Of a stretch of 64,000 bases of DNA, positions 1 to 7,337 are shown piece by piece (the first letter of the stretch is position 1; the number at the start of each line of letters is the position of its first letter). The position numbers were made by a program, and so were the translations under genes. This DNA comes from Amycolatopsis mongoliensis (GTDB lineage Bacteria > Actinomycetota > Actinomycetes > Mycobacteriales > Pseudonocardiaceae). Below the pieces are notes generated by a model. The model saw only the letters and a list, made by a program, of their open reading frames with translations, was not told the origin of the DNA and did no database searches. Location: positions 1,922,001-1,986,000 of the forward strand of contig NZ_CP127295.1 in the NCBI RefSeq assembly GCF_030285665.1, given 5' to 3'.

Positions 1-1003
1 CGGGCGCGTAGCCGTACAGGCCGGGCATCCCGCCGGTGTGCAGGAACACCACGTGGTCGTCGGGGGCGAAGTGACCGGCCCATTCGACCAGCGCGGCGGC
101 CACCTTGCCGGTGTAAACCGGATCGAGCACAACTCCCTCGGTGCGGCCGAAAAGCCGTAGCGCGTGCCAGACCGCGTCGGTCGGGATGCCGTAGCCGGGA
201 CCGAGGGTCGAGTCGCTCATCTTCGTGTGCGCGAGCGACGGCGGCTCGACGCCGAGCAGCTTCGCCGCGCCGTCGACGAGGTCGCGGAGGTTCTCGGTGG
301 CCTCGTCGAGCGGGTGGCTGACGCAGGCGATGCCGACGCCGAGGTTCCCGAGGAGCGCGGTGCCCAGCACCACGCCGGCCGCGGTGCCACCGCTGGCGTG
401 CGGGACGACGAGGTGGGCGCGTTCGACGCCGCGTTCTTCGAGCTGCTTCGCGAGTTCGCAGGTGGCACGGACGTAACCGAGGGCGCCCAGGTCGTTGGAG
501 CCGCCGACCGGGATCGTGGCGACCTTCCGGCCCTCGGCGGTGGCTTCGGCGACGAGCCGGTCGTAGGTGCGGCCGGTCTCCTCGCCGTCGGCGCAGACGT
601 GGACGGTCGCGCCGAAGAGCTTGTCGAGCGGGATGTTGCCGCCGCGTTCGTACGCTTCGCCGTCGCGCGGGACCTTCGCGGTGAGGACGAGTTCGCAGCG
701 CAGCCCGAGCTTCGCGCAGGCGGCGGCGGTCTGGCGGCCGTGGTTGGTCTGGAGCGCGCCGAACGTGATCACGGTGTCCGCGCCGGCTTCCTTCGCGGCG
801 CCGAGGTGGTATTCGAGCTTGCGGAGCTTGTTGCCGCCGGCGCCGAGCGGGTGGACGTCGTCGCGCTTCAGCCAGAGGTTCCGCAGACCGAGGGCTTCGC
901 CGAGCCGGGGCGCTTCCTGCAGCGGCGTGGGCCAGCCGCCCAGGTCGACGCGGGGGATCGCGGCGAGTGCGGCGTCGGGGAATCCGGCGAAGTCGAACGT
1001 CAT
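1..1003 (-). CDS. PLP-dependent D-cysteine desulfhydrase / ACC deaminase family protein (C-terminus cut by window edge)
   Basis: The minus strand reads from an ATG at 1003 through the left window edge, giving about 334 residues with no stop. The N-terminus (MTFDFAGFPDAAL) is followed by WLKRDD and GGNKLRKLEYH. The Lys in GGNK, about residue 59, is the expected Schiff-base lysine of fold-type II PLP enzymes. ITFGALQTNHGRQTA and the glycine-rich GGSNDLGALGY (phosphate-binding region) fit the ACC deaminase/D-cysteine desulfhydrase family, whose members release ammonia from ACC or H2S plus ammonia from D-cysteine. The two activities cannot be separated by eye. The gene is divergent from the amidase operon across a repeat-rich 190 bp. 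The family is confident; the substrate is not. Confidence 0.85.
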   Translation of the reverse strand, partial: MTFDFAGFPDAALAAIPRVDLGGWPTPLQEAPRLGEALGLRNLWLKRDDVHPLGAGGNKLRKLEYHLGAAKEAGADTVITFGALQTNHGRQTAAACAKLGLRCELVLTAKVPRDGEAYERGGNIPLDKLFGATVHVCADGEETGRTYDRLVAEATAEGRKVATIPVGGSNDLGALGYVRATCELAKQLEERGVERAHLVVPHASGGTAAGVVLGTALLGNLGVGIACVSHPLDEATENLRDLVDGAAKLLGVEPPSLAHTKMSDSTLGPGYGIPTDAVWHALRLFGRTEGVVLDPVYTGKVAAALVEWAGHFAPDDHVVFLHTGGMPGLYGYAP

Positions 1004-1039
1004 CGGCCCTCCAGGCTCGGTCGTCCGCCCACTGTAGAG

Positions 1040-1122
1040 CGCCCCAATGTGGCGTTCGGTGCGTCTGACGCACCCAATGTGGCGTTCGGTGCGTCAGACG
1101 CAACCAACGCCACATTGGGGCG
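1040..1122. repeat. Two tandem 30-bp units closed by an inverted third arm
   Basis: A 30-bp unit beginning CCAATGTGGCGTTCGGTGCG starts at 1044 and repeats at 1074 with only a T/A and a C/A difference. At 1106-1122 the sequence AACGCCACATTGGGGCG is the exact reverse complement of 1040-1056. Each unit also contains a small palindrome (GGTGCGTC-T-GACGCACC in the first). The element can fold as one long hairpin or as two nested ones. It lies between divergent genes, so it is unlikely to be a simple terminator. Its logic resembles the other long hairpins in this window. Confidence 0.85.
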
Positions 1123-1157
1123 TTCGGGAGTAGCCGGAAACCATCGGTATCCGGTAA

Positions 1158-1175
1158 CGTTCGTTCGAACGAACG
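1158..1175. promoter_or_regulatory. 18-bp perfect palindrome upstream of the amidase, probable TetR operator
   Basis: CGTTCGTTCGAACGAACG is its own reverse complement and ends 19 bases before the amidase ATG. The amidase is followed by an overlapping TetR-family gene, and autoregulation through a palindrome at the operon promoter is the usual arrangement for that family. A TAACGT hexamer (1155-1160) at the left edge could be the -10 element, in which case the operator would cover the start of transcription. The palindrome is seen directly; the regulator assignment is inference. Confidence 0.7.
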
Positions 1176-1194
1176 AGAACCTTCGGGGGCCGCC

Positions 1195-2571
1195 ATGACA
1201 GCCATGAGCCTGGACTTCACCGGTCTCACCGCGCAGGCCGCGCAGCTCGCCGCCGGCGAGGTCACCTCCGCCGAGCTCACCGCGACGGCGCTCGGGCGCG
1301 CGCTCGCGAGTCAGCCCACGCTCAACGCCTTCCGGCACCTGCGCGACGACGCGGCTCTCGCCGAAGCAGCCGAAGCGGACCAGCGGCTCGAGGCCGGGGA
1401 CCGCAAACCCCTGCTCGGCGTCCCCGTCGCCATCAAGGACGACGTCGACCTCACCGGCCTTCCCACGTCCTTCGGCTGCGCCGGTGAGTTCCCGGTGGCC
1501 ACCACCGACGCGCCCGCCGTCGCGCTGCTGCGCGAGGCCGGTGCTGTCATCATCGGCAAGACCAACACCCCCGAGCTGGGCCAATGGCCGTTCACCGAGG
1601 GCCCGGCCTTCGGCGTGACACGCAATCCGTGGCACGCCGGTCACACCCCCGGGGGTTCTTCGGGCGGGAGCGCGGCCGCGGTGGCGTCGGGGGTCATCGC
1701 GGCCGCGCTCGGTTCCGACGGCGCCGGCTCGGTGCGCATCCCGGCCGCGTGGACCGGGCTGGTCGGCATCAAGACCCAGCGCGGCCGGATCCCGACCGAC
1801 GGCGAGCTCTTCCACGGCCTGACCGTGCTCGGGCCGCTCGCCCGGACCGTCGAGGACGCCGCGCTGCTGCTGGACGTCACCGCCGCCACCGGCACCGCGT
1901 TCCGGACCGCCGCGACGCGCGAACCCGGCCGGCTGCGGATCGGGCTGTCGACCAAGATCCCGTTCACCGCGACCAAGACCCGGCTCGACCCGGTCGTCGA
2001 AGCCAGCGTCCGGCGACTCGCCGACTCGCTCGCCGGGCTGGGCCACGAGATCGTCGAGGTCGAGCCGGACTACGGGCTGATCGGCCTGACGTTCCTGCCG
2101 CGCTCGCTCACCGGCGTCCGCGACTGGACGCTGCGGGTGCCCGACCGCGCCGGGCTCGATCCGCGCACGCGCAGCAACGCCGGTCACGGCCGCCTGCTGG
2201 CCGGGCCCGCGCTGCGGCTCGCCCGCGCGCTCGAGCCGGGACTGCACCGGCGGATCGGCTCGGTCTTCGGCCGCGTCGACGTCCTGCTGACCCCGACCAC
2301 CGCGACCCCGCCGCCGCCGATCGGCACGTTCGACGGGCTGTCCGGCTGGGAGACCGACCAGGCCATGATCGCCGCCTGCCCGTACGCTTGGCCGTGGAAC
2401 GTGCTGGGCTGGCCGGGGGTCAACGTCCCGGCCGGGCTGACGGACGGCGGGCTGCCGCTGGGCGCGCAGCTGCTCGGCCCCTCGCACGCCGAGGAGCGGC
2501 TGGTTTCGCTCGCCGCGCAACTGGAAGAGGTCGAACGGTGGCCGGAGCGGCATCCCGAGACAAGCTGGTAA
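1195..2571 (+). CDS. Amidase signature (AS) family amidase
   Basis: This 458-residue protein has the Ser-cisSer-Lys triad of amidase-signature hydrolases: Lys81 in VAIKDD, the cis-Ser near residue 155 in GGSSGGSAAAVASG, and the nucleophilic Ser179 in GSDGAGSVRIPA. The family hydrolyses carboxamides, amino-acid amides or nitrile-derived amides. The overall length is typical for stand-alone AS amidases, and there is no signal peptide or membrane segment, so it should be cytoplasmic. A second in-frame ATG at 1204 is an alternative start. Its end overlaps the start of the TetR gene by 34 nt, so the two are translated as a coupled pair. The substrate cannot be read from sequence. Confidence 0.9.
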   Translation: MTAMSLDFTGLTAQAAQLAAGEVTSAELTATALGRALASQPTLNAFRHLRDDAALAEAAEADQRLEAGDRKPLLGVPVAIKDDVDLTGLPTSFGCAGEFPVATTDAPAVALLREAGAVIIGKTNTPELGQWPFTEGPAFGVTRNPWHAGHTPGGSSGGSAAAVASGVIAAALGSDGAGSVRIPAAWTGLVGIKTQRGRIPTDGELFHGLTVLGPLARTVEDAALLLDVTAATGTAFRTAATREPGRLRIGLSTKIPFTATKTRLDPVVEASVRRLADSLAGLGHEIVEVEPDYGLIGLTFLPRSLTGVRDWTLRVPDRAGLDPRTRSNAGHGRLLAGPALRLARALEPGLHRRIGSVFGRVDVLLTPTTATPPPPIGTFDGLSGWETDQAMIAACPYAWPWNVLGWPGVNVPAGLTDGGLPLGAQLLGPSHAEERLVSLAAQLEEVERWPERHPETSW

Positions 2572-3113
2572 GCACCCGGGACGCCATCCTGCGCGGCGCG
2601 TTGACGGTCGTCGGCGAGCACGGTGTCGGCGGGCTGACGAACCGCCGGATCGTGGCCGCCGCCGGCGTTTCGCTCGGCACGCTCACCTACCACTTCCCGA
2701 GCCAGACGGCGTTGCTGCGCGAAGCGATGCTGATGTTCGTCGAGGACGAGACGGCGAAGCTCCGCGCGATCGTCGACGGCTACCGCTCGGAGGGCCTGAG
2801 CGTCGAGCAGGCCGCGTCGGTCGTCGAGCACGTGATCGCGCAGCTGCCCTTCGGCGCCGACGAGCTCGGCGCGCACGAGCTGTACCTCCAGTCCGCCCGG
2901 GATCCCGAGCTGCGCGAAGCTTCTTCGCGCTGCTTCGCGGCGTACGACGAACTGGCCGTGACGATCCTCGAAGCGCTGGGCGTGCCGGAGCCGCGGCGGC
3001 TGGCCGGGCCGGTCGTCGCGCTGATCGCCGGGCTGCAGCTGCGGCGGCTGGCGACCGGCGACACCGGAACACCGGTGGCCGAGCCGCTGATGATGCTGCT
3101 CCGCGGGGCTTGA
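2538..3113 (+). CDS. TetR-family transcriptional regulator
   Basis: The product has 191 residues. The N-terminal helix-turn-helix is visible (ILRGALTVVGEHGVGGLTNR, then IVAAAGVSLGTLTYHF, the classic TetR recognition-helix pattern), followed by a helical ligand-binding region. The GTG at 2538 is chosen because GGAAGAGG lies about 7 nt upstream and the HTH then begins at the usual distance from the N-terminus. The gene starts inside the amidase gene and its stop overlaps the next ATG (TGATG), so three genes form one operon. It probably represses the operon through the palindrome at 1158-1175. Confidence 0.88.
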   Translation: MAGAASRDKLVSTRDAILRGALTVVGEHGVGGLTNRRIVAAAGVSLGTLTYHFPSQTALLREAMLMFVEDETAKLRAIVDGYRSEGLSVEQAASVVEHVIAQLPFGADELGAHELYLQSARDPELREASSRCFAAYDELAVTILEALGVPEPRRLAGPVVALIAGLQLRRLATGDTGTPVAEPLMMLLRGA

Positions 3114-3961
3114 TGGCGCGGGCGATCGTCCGCGGCACGGCGGCGTGGAAGTACTTCGGTGACTTCCGCGACGCGCTGCTGGCGGGGCAGGTGCTGGTGC
3201 TGCAGGTGGCGCACCCGGTCGTCGCGGCGGGGGTGCGGGACCATTCGGACTACACGTCGGATCCCTGGACGCGGTTGATGCGGACGGGCGCGTCGCTGTC
3301 GATCTACGTCTACGGCGGTGTCGCGGGTGCGCGGGTGGAGGCGGCGCGGCTGCGCTCCCTGCACCGGTCGTTCACCGGCTTCCTGGACGGACAGCGGTAC
3401 AGCGCTTTGGACCCGGCGGCGTATGCCTGGGTGCACGCGACGCTGGTGAAGGTTCCCGTTGACGCGCAACGGTTTTTCGGACGCCCACTGTCCGGTGGGG
3501 AACTCGACGAGTACTACGCGCAGATGTGCGACGTCGGGCGGTTGCTCGGTGTGCGCGAGCGCGACCTGCCGCCGGACTGGGCGAGTTTCGAGCGCTACTA
3601 CGACTCGATGGTGGCCGGGTTCGCCGGGAATCCGACGATCGACCAGCTCTTCGAGACGATCCGGACGGTGCCGAAGCCGGTGCGGTGGCTGCCCGACTCC
3701 TGGTGGCGGTGGCACGCCCGGATCCAGATGTTCCTGCTCCGGGCGACTTTGCCGCCCGGGCTCCGCACCCGCCTCGGTCTACAGTGGACTCTTCGCGACC
3801 AGCGGCGGTTCATCCGGTTCGCCGCGGTGGTGCGGGTTCTCGCGACGCCGGTCCCGGCCGGGCTGCGGACCGCGCACATGCGGTGGATCGGCAAGCTCAA
3901 CGTCTGGCTCCGCGCGCACCCGAAGGTCTACCAGCGCCTGGTGGGCAGCAAGACGTCGTGA
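3113..3961 (+). CDS. DUF2236 / MpaB-type oxygenase-like protein
   Basis: The protein has 282 residues. The N-terminal region (GTAAWKYFGDFRDALLAGQ, then VLQVAHPVVAAGVRDHSDY) and the middle motif LMRTGASLSIYVYG match the DUF2236 family, which includes the fungal oxygenase MpaB and the latex-clearing proteins, some of them haem b dependent. The ATG at 3113 overlaps the TetR stop codon. No signal peptide is seen. Because it sits third in an amidase/TetR operon it may act on the same, unknown, substrate class. The stop codon lies inside the left arm of a bidirectional hairpin. Confidence 0.8.
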   Translation: MARAIVRGTAAWKYFGDFRDALLAGQVLVLQVAHPVVAAGVRDHSDYTSDPWTRLMRTGASLSIYVYGGVAGARVEAARLRSLHRSFTGFLDGQRYSALDPAAYAWVHATLVKVPVDAQRFFGRPLSGGELDEYYAQMCDVGRLLGVRERDLPPDWASFERYYDSMVAGFAGNPTIDQLFETIRTVPKPVRWLPDSWWRWHARIQMFLLRATLPPGLRTRLGLQWTLRDQRRFIRFAAVVRVLATPVPAGLRTAHMRWIGKLNVWLRAHPKVYQRLVGSKTS

Positions 3962-3999
3962 GTGAGAAACAGTGTTCTAACCCTGTTTCTCACTCACGA
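3956..3999. terminator. Bidirectional 17-bp hairpin containing both convergent stop codons
   Basis: TCGTGAGTGAGAAACAG (3956-3972) and CTGTTTCTCACTCACGA (3983-3999) are perfect reverse complements around a 10-nt loop. The TGA of the DUF2236 gene (3959-3961) lies in the left arm and the TGA of the CGNR gene (3990-3992) in the right arm. No long T-run follows on either strand. Confidence 0.85.
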
Positions 4000-4532
4000 C
4001 CGCTGACCCGCGCGTAGTGGGCCCGGGCCTTGGCGCGGTTCCCGCACCGGGCCATCGAGCACCACTGCCGGTTCCGCCGCGGCGAAGCGTCGCAGAACCG
4101 CAGCCCGCAGTCGTCCGCCGCGCACACGCGGACTTCGGCGTCGCTGGTCGCCAGGTCGATCGCGTCCGCCGCCAGAGTCGCGAACGCCGACGCCACCGGG
4201 TCCTTCGGGGCCGGCACCTCGCGACGCAGGCGTCCCCCGGCCAGGACCAGCCGCGGCGGCGGTGCGGGCGCCGAGGCCGCCGCGTTGTTCACCAGGTCGG
4301 CGTCCATCTCTTCGGGCGCTCGCAGCACCCGGTCGATCGCCTCCCGCAACGCTTTCGCCGCCAGCACGTTCCCCGCCGTCACCGGCACCGGACCCGTCGT
4401 GAACCCGGCGAGCGCGAGCCACTCCGCCAGCGCGTCGGGCCCGGTCAGCAGCTCGACGCCGCCGTCGTGCCGGCTGCGCAGGGTGTTGACCAGGTCGAGG
4501 CACGGCCGTCCGCCGTCGAAGACCCATTCCAT
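3990..4532 (-). CDS. ABATE-domain CGNR zinc-finger transcriptional regulator
   Basis: The product has 180 residues from the ATG at 4532 (182 from a GTG at 4538). The N-terminal domain (FDGGRPCLDLVNTLR) matches the ABATE domain, described as a stress- or ligand-sensing module. The C-terminus has the CGNR finger: C-x4-C (CAADDC), then WCSMARCGNRAKARAHYAR. The finger is thought to bind DNA. The gene is divergent from a dehalogenase-like gene, and two matching inverted repeats lie between them. A TAGAAT -10-like hexamer (4539-4544) sits 6 nt before the ATG at 4532 with no Shine-Dalgarno, so a leaderless mRNA is plausible and favours that start. Confidence 0.88.
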   Translation of the reverse strand: MEWVFDGGRPCLDLVNTLRSRHDGGVELLTGPDALAEWLALAGFTTGPVPVTAGNVLAAKALREAIDRVLRAPEEMDADLVNNAAASAPAPPPRLVLAGGRLRREVPAPKDPVASAFATLAADAIDLATSDAEVRVCAADDCGLRFCDASPRRNRQWCSMARCGNRAKARAHYARVSGRE

Positions 4533-4539
4533 GACCACA

Positions 4540-4564
4540 TTCTAACCGTTGCGAACAGTTAGAA
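4540..4564. promoter_or_regulatory. Operator 1 of a divergent promoter pair
   Basis: TTCTAACCG-N9-GTTAGAA is an inverted repeat with TTCTAAC/GTTAGAA arms. It overlaps the predicted -35 hexamer (TTGCGA, 4549-4554) of the dehalogenase promoter and lies next to the start of the CGNR regulator gene. Confidence 0.75.
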
Positions 4565-4577
4565 GTGCGGCTACCTT
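4549..4577 (+). promoter_or_regulatory. Sigma-70-type promoter of the dehalogenase-like gene, probably leaderless
   Basis: TTGCGA (4549-4554), a 17-nt spacer and TACCTT (4572-4577) form a good vegetative promoter. Only 8 nt separate the -10 from the ATG at 4586, and no Shine-Dalgarno is present. Transcription is therefore predicted to begin at or next to the start codon. Confidence 0.6.
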
Positions 4578-4600
4578 CTAACCGTATGAACAGGTTAGAA
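4576..4600. promoter_or_regulatory. Operator 2, overlapping the -10 end and start codon of the dehalogenase-like gene
   Basis: TTCTAACCG-N8-GGTTAGAA repeats operator 1 with the same arms, 36 bp further on. It spans the first five codons of the dehalogenase-like gene, so a bound regulator would block both -10 recognition and transcription start. The presumed ligand is the CGNR regulator encoded next door. Confidence 0.75.
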
Positions 4601-5440
4601 AGCACGGCCACGGTCAACGGGCTCCGGATGCACTACCTCCGCGCCGGCGACGGCCCGCCGCTGTTCCTCCTGCACGGCTGGCCGCAGACGTCGCACTGCT
4701 GGCACAAGATCCTCGAGCCCCTCGCCGCCACGCACACCGTCATCGCCCCCGACCTGCGCGGGTACGGCCGCACGGACAAGCCCCGGACCGGCTACGACAA
4801 GCGCACGATGGCCGCCGACGTCGCCGCCCTCGCCGAGCACCTCGGCTTCGAGCGCACCGCCGTCGCCGGGCACGACCGCGGCGGCCGCGTCGCCCACCGC
4901 TGGGCCCTAGACCGCCCGGACCAGGTGGACCGCCTCGCCGTCCTCGACATCGCGCCGACCCGCGCCATGTGGCAGCGCCTCGACACCGGCGTCGCGAAGG
5001 CCTACTGGCACTGGCTCTTCCACCTCCAGCCCGACCTGCCGGAACTGCTCGCCGGGCAGAACATCGCCGGCTACCTCGGCTACTTCTACGAGCGCTGGAC
5101 CCACCAGCGCCACGGCCTCGACGCGGACGCCGTCGCCGAGTACGTCCGCGCCTTCTCGCAGCCCGGCGCGCTGCGGGCCGGTTTCGACGACTACCGCGCG
5201 TCCTTCCCGGACGACGCCGAACTCGACGACGCCGACTTCGCCGCCGGAAAGCGCGTCACCCAGCCACTTCTCGCCCTCTGGGGCGCGAACGGCCTGCTCG
5301 GCACCCTGCCGACGCTCGAGATCTGGCAGGAGTACGCGAACGACGTCACGGGCGCAGCACTGGCCGAATGCGGACACTTCCTGCCCGAGGAACAGCCGGA
5401 CGAAGTCGTCTCCCACCTGCGGAAGTTCCTGAACCCCTGA
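4586..5440 (+). CDS. Alpha/beta hydrolase resembling fluoroacetate/haloacetate dehalogenase
   Basis: The product has 284 residues. HGWPQT (30-35) is the oxyanion-hole region. Asp97 in GHDRGGR is the nucleophile, Asp121 (VLDIAPT) and His264 (CGHF) complete the triad. Arg98 and Arg101 match the carboxylate-binding arginines of fluoroacetate dehalogenases, and His142-Trp143 match their halide pocket. As I recall the numbering, these positions sit at a constant offset from the characterised enzymes, with a Tyr near 203. Epoxide hydrolases share the fold but normally lack the paired Arg. Codon 4 is a rare TTA, forced by operator 2. The ATG at 4586 is preferred because the promoter and operator geometry leave no room for a longer 5' end. 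Confidence 0.8.
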   Translation: MNRLESTATVNGLRMHYLRAGDGPPLFLLHGWPQTSHCWHKILEPLAATHTVIAPDLRGYGRTDKPRTGYDKRTMAADVAALAEHLGFERTAVAGHDRGGRVAHRWALDRPDQVDRLAVLDIAPTRAMWQRLDTGVAKAYWHWLFHLQPDLPELLAGQNIAGYLGYFYERWTHQRHGLDADAVAEYVRAFSQPGALRAGFDDYRASFPDDAELDDADFAAGKRVTQPLLALWGANGLLGTLPTLEIWQEYANDVTGAALAECGHFLPEEQPDEVVSHLRKFLNP

Positions 5441-5452
5441 GAACCCCGGGGG

Positions 5453-5480
5453 CTCCGGTCCCCCGCACTGGGGACCGGAG
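5453..5480 (+). terminator. Terminator hairpin after the dehalogenase-like gene
   Basis: CTCCGGTCCCC (5453-5463) pairs perfectly with GGGGACCGGAG (5470-5480) around a 6-nt loop, starting 13 nt after the stop codon. No T-run is present, as is usual in high-GC actinomycetes. Confidence 0.7.
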
Positions 5481-5536
5481 TTCCCTCCCCGCCGTGACGC
5501 CCGCCACCCGCGTCCGTGGCTAGGTTCGAACCCACG

Positions 5537-6934
5537 ATGGGGACCAAACCAAGAGCTGTAGTGCTGATGCTGCTGGCCGCGCTGGGGATCGCGGCGGGCG
5601 GCGGAACCGCGCACGCCGACGGCGCACCGTCCGGCACCGACATCCAGGTCGCGCAGACACTCGGCGCACGCGAGCTGACCGTGATCATCCGCCGGGTCGA
5701 CGTCACGCCGTCGCCGCTGCGGGTCGACGTCGTCACCCACCAGGGCACCGCGCCCGGCACGCTGCACCTGGCCGTCGCGGCCGATGGTGTCGTGACCTCA
5801 CGCGGCGACGTCACGTTCGGCGCCGAACCGGGCGTGTACCCGGGAAATCTCCAAGTCGACAAGCCGGGGCCGTGGGAACTGTCGCTGAACGACGGCAGCG
5901 CGACCACCGCGACGATCCCGTTCACCGTGCCCGCGCGGGTGGTCCCGCCGTGGGAGAAGGCGACCTACGGCGGGTTCGTCGCCGCGGGCGTGTTCCTGCT
6001 GCTCGCGCTCGTGGTGGGGATGCGGGCGAGGCGCACCGCGTTCGCGCTGATCCCGGCCGGTGGCGTGGTCGCGGCGCTCGCCGTCGCGGTCACCGGCGCC
6101 CTGCTGTCGGCGAGCACTCCCCCGCCCCCCGCGCCCGGCAGCCAGCTCGACCCGACGTTCGACAACGTCACCGATCCCTACGCCAACGCCCAGTTGTCCA
6201 CAGTGGACTATTCGCGGCCACCGGTGAACCTGGCCGTCACGGCCGAGCGCGGCGAGCTGACGCTGAGCCTCTCCGACGGCGCCACCGGCCGTCCGGTCGA
6301 CGACCTGCTGATCCACGACAACGCGCTCGTGCACCTGGTGCTGGTTTCGCCGTCCGGACGGATGAGCCACCTGCACCCGGTGCGCGTCGGGCCCGGCACC
6401 TACCGCGTCGGCGTGGCCGATCCGGAAGCGGGCACCTACACCGCCGCCGCGGAGCTCGTCCGGCGCGGTGGCGGGGTCCAGCTCGTCCGGTCCACTGTGG
6501 ACTTGACGGGCACTGCCGCACCCGCACCCGAACCGCCGGGCGCCGGACCGCGGACGGTCGACGGCACGCCGGTCGACCTCACCGTCACCCCCGGCACGCC
6601 GACCACGATCACCGCGCACTTCAAGACCCAGGATCTCCAGCCGTGGCTGGGGATGCTCGGCCACCTGATCATCGCCGGGCCGATCACCGGGCAGCCGGGG
6701 ACCGACGCCGCGAAGGCACCGACGTGGGCGCACGTGCACGCGATGATCCCGCCGGTCGCCGGCCAGCTCGACCGCCCCGACGAGACCGTCGCCGCGTACG
6801 GGCCGGATGTCAGCTTCACCTACACCTTCGCCGCGCCCGGCCGGTACCGGATCTGGCTGCAGGCCGAACGCGGCTACCGCGTGCTCACGATCCCGGCCGT
6901 GGTGGACGTCCCGACGACCGGAGCCGCCCGATGA
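5537..6934 (+). CDS. Secreted/membrane protein of unknown function, first gene of a four-gene operon
   Basis: The product has 465 residues. A signal peptide is clear (positively charged start, hydrophobic core, cleavage near TAHA-DG). An extracytoplasmic beta-rich domain follows to about residue 140, then two membrane segments near 145-165 and 170-195, then a large C-terminal domain of about 270 residues. His-containing motifs MSHLHPVRV and WAHVHAMIPP could bind a metal. The domain pattern is reminiscent of CopC/YtkA/FixH-like beta-sandwich proteins, but I do not recognise a named family. The stop overlaps the next ATG (ATGA). Confidence 0.8.
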   Translation: MGTKPRAVVLMLLAALGIAAGGGTAHADGAPSGTDIQVAQTLGARELTVIIRRVDVTPSPLRVDVVTHQGTAPGTLHLAVAADGVVTSRGDVTFGAEPGVYPGNLQVDKPGPWELSLNDGSATTATIPFTVPARVVPPWEKATYGGFVAAGVFLLLALVVGMRARRTAFALIPAGGVVAALAVAVTGALLSASTPPPPAPGSQLDPTFDNVTDPYANAQLSTVDYSRPPVNLAVTAERGELTLSLSDGATGRPVDDLLIHDNALVHLVLVSPSGRMSHLHPVRVGPGTYRVGVADPEAGTYTAAAELVRRGGGVQLVRSTVDLTGTAAPAPEPPGAGPRTVDGTPVDLTVTPGTPTTITAHFKTQDLQPWLGMLGHLIIAGPITGQPGTDAAKAPTWAHVHAMIPPVAGQLDRPDETVAAYGPDVSFTYTFAAPGRYRIWLQAERGYRVLTIPAVVDVPTTGAAR

Positions 6935-7323
6935 AACGCCCGACGTTGCTGGTCATCGTGGTCGCGCTGGTCGTCGTGGCCGGGGCCGCCTGGCTGCTCT
7001 GGCCCGCCGGCAGCGCGAAAGCCTCCACGCAGCAAGCGGTTTCCGGGCCGTACACCGTGCAGTTCTCGGCGGACGAGCCGCGCATCGGCGGCAACACGTT
7101 CGCGCTGGGCGTGACCGGGCCCGCGCCCGAGGCCGTCACGATCGAGCCGGTCATGGCGCAGATGGGGCACGCGTTCGCGCCGGTGCCCGCCGCGCCGGAC
7201 GGCCCCGGCCGCTTCCGCGCCGCGGACGTCGGGCTGCCGATGGCCGGGCAGTGGGAGATCACCGTGTCCGTGCGCGGCCCCGGCGGGCCCGCCCAAGTCG
7301 TTTTTCCGTTGCTCGTCAAGTAG
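6931..7323 (+). CDS. Small membrane-anchored FixH/YtkA-like protein
   Basis: The product has 130 residues. An N-terminal membrane segment (LLVIVVALVVVAGAAWLLW) is followed by a compact beta-rich domain with VTIEPVMAQMGHAFAP and PMAGQWEITVSVRGPGG, a pattern seen in FixH/YtkA-like domains where a Met/His-rich loop sits near the tip. It overlaps the upstream gene by 4 nt and is part of the same operon. The MAQMGH motif is a possible metal-binding site. The exact role is unknown. Confidence 0.8.
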   Translation: MKRPTLLVIVVALVVVAGAAWLLWPAGSAKASTQQAVSGPYTVQFSADEPRIGGNTFALGVTGPAPEAVTIEPVMAQMGHAFAPVPAAPDGPGRFRAADVGLPMAGQWEITVSVRGPGGPAQVVFPLLVK

Positions 7324-7337
7324 AAAGGTTCGGGGGA

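Noticed and set aside
1000..2553. Long open frames opposite or shifted relative to the amidase and other genes
   Set aside because: They are Arg/Pro/Ala-rich, lack domains and overlap clearly conserved genes; they are side effects of high GC.
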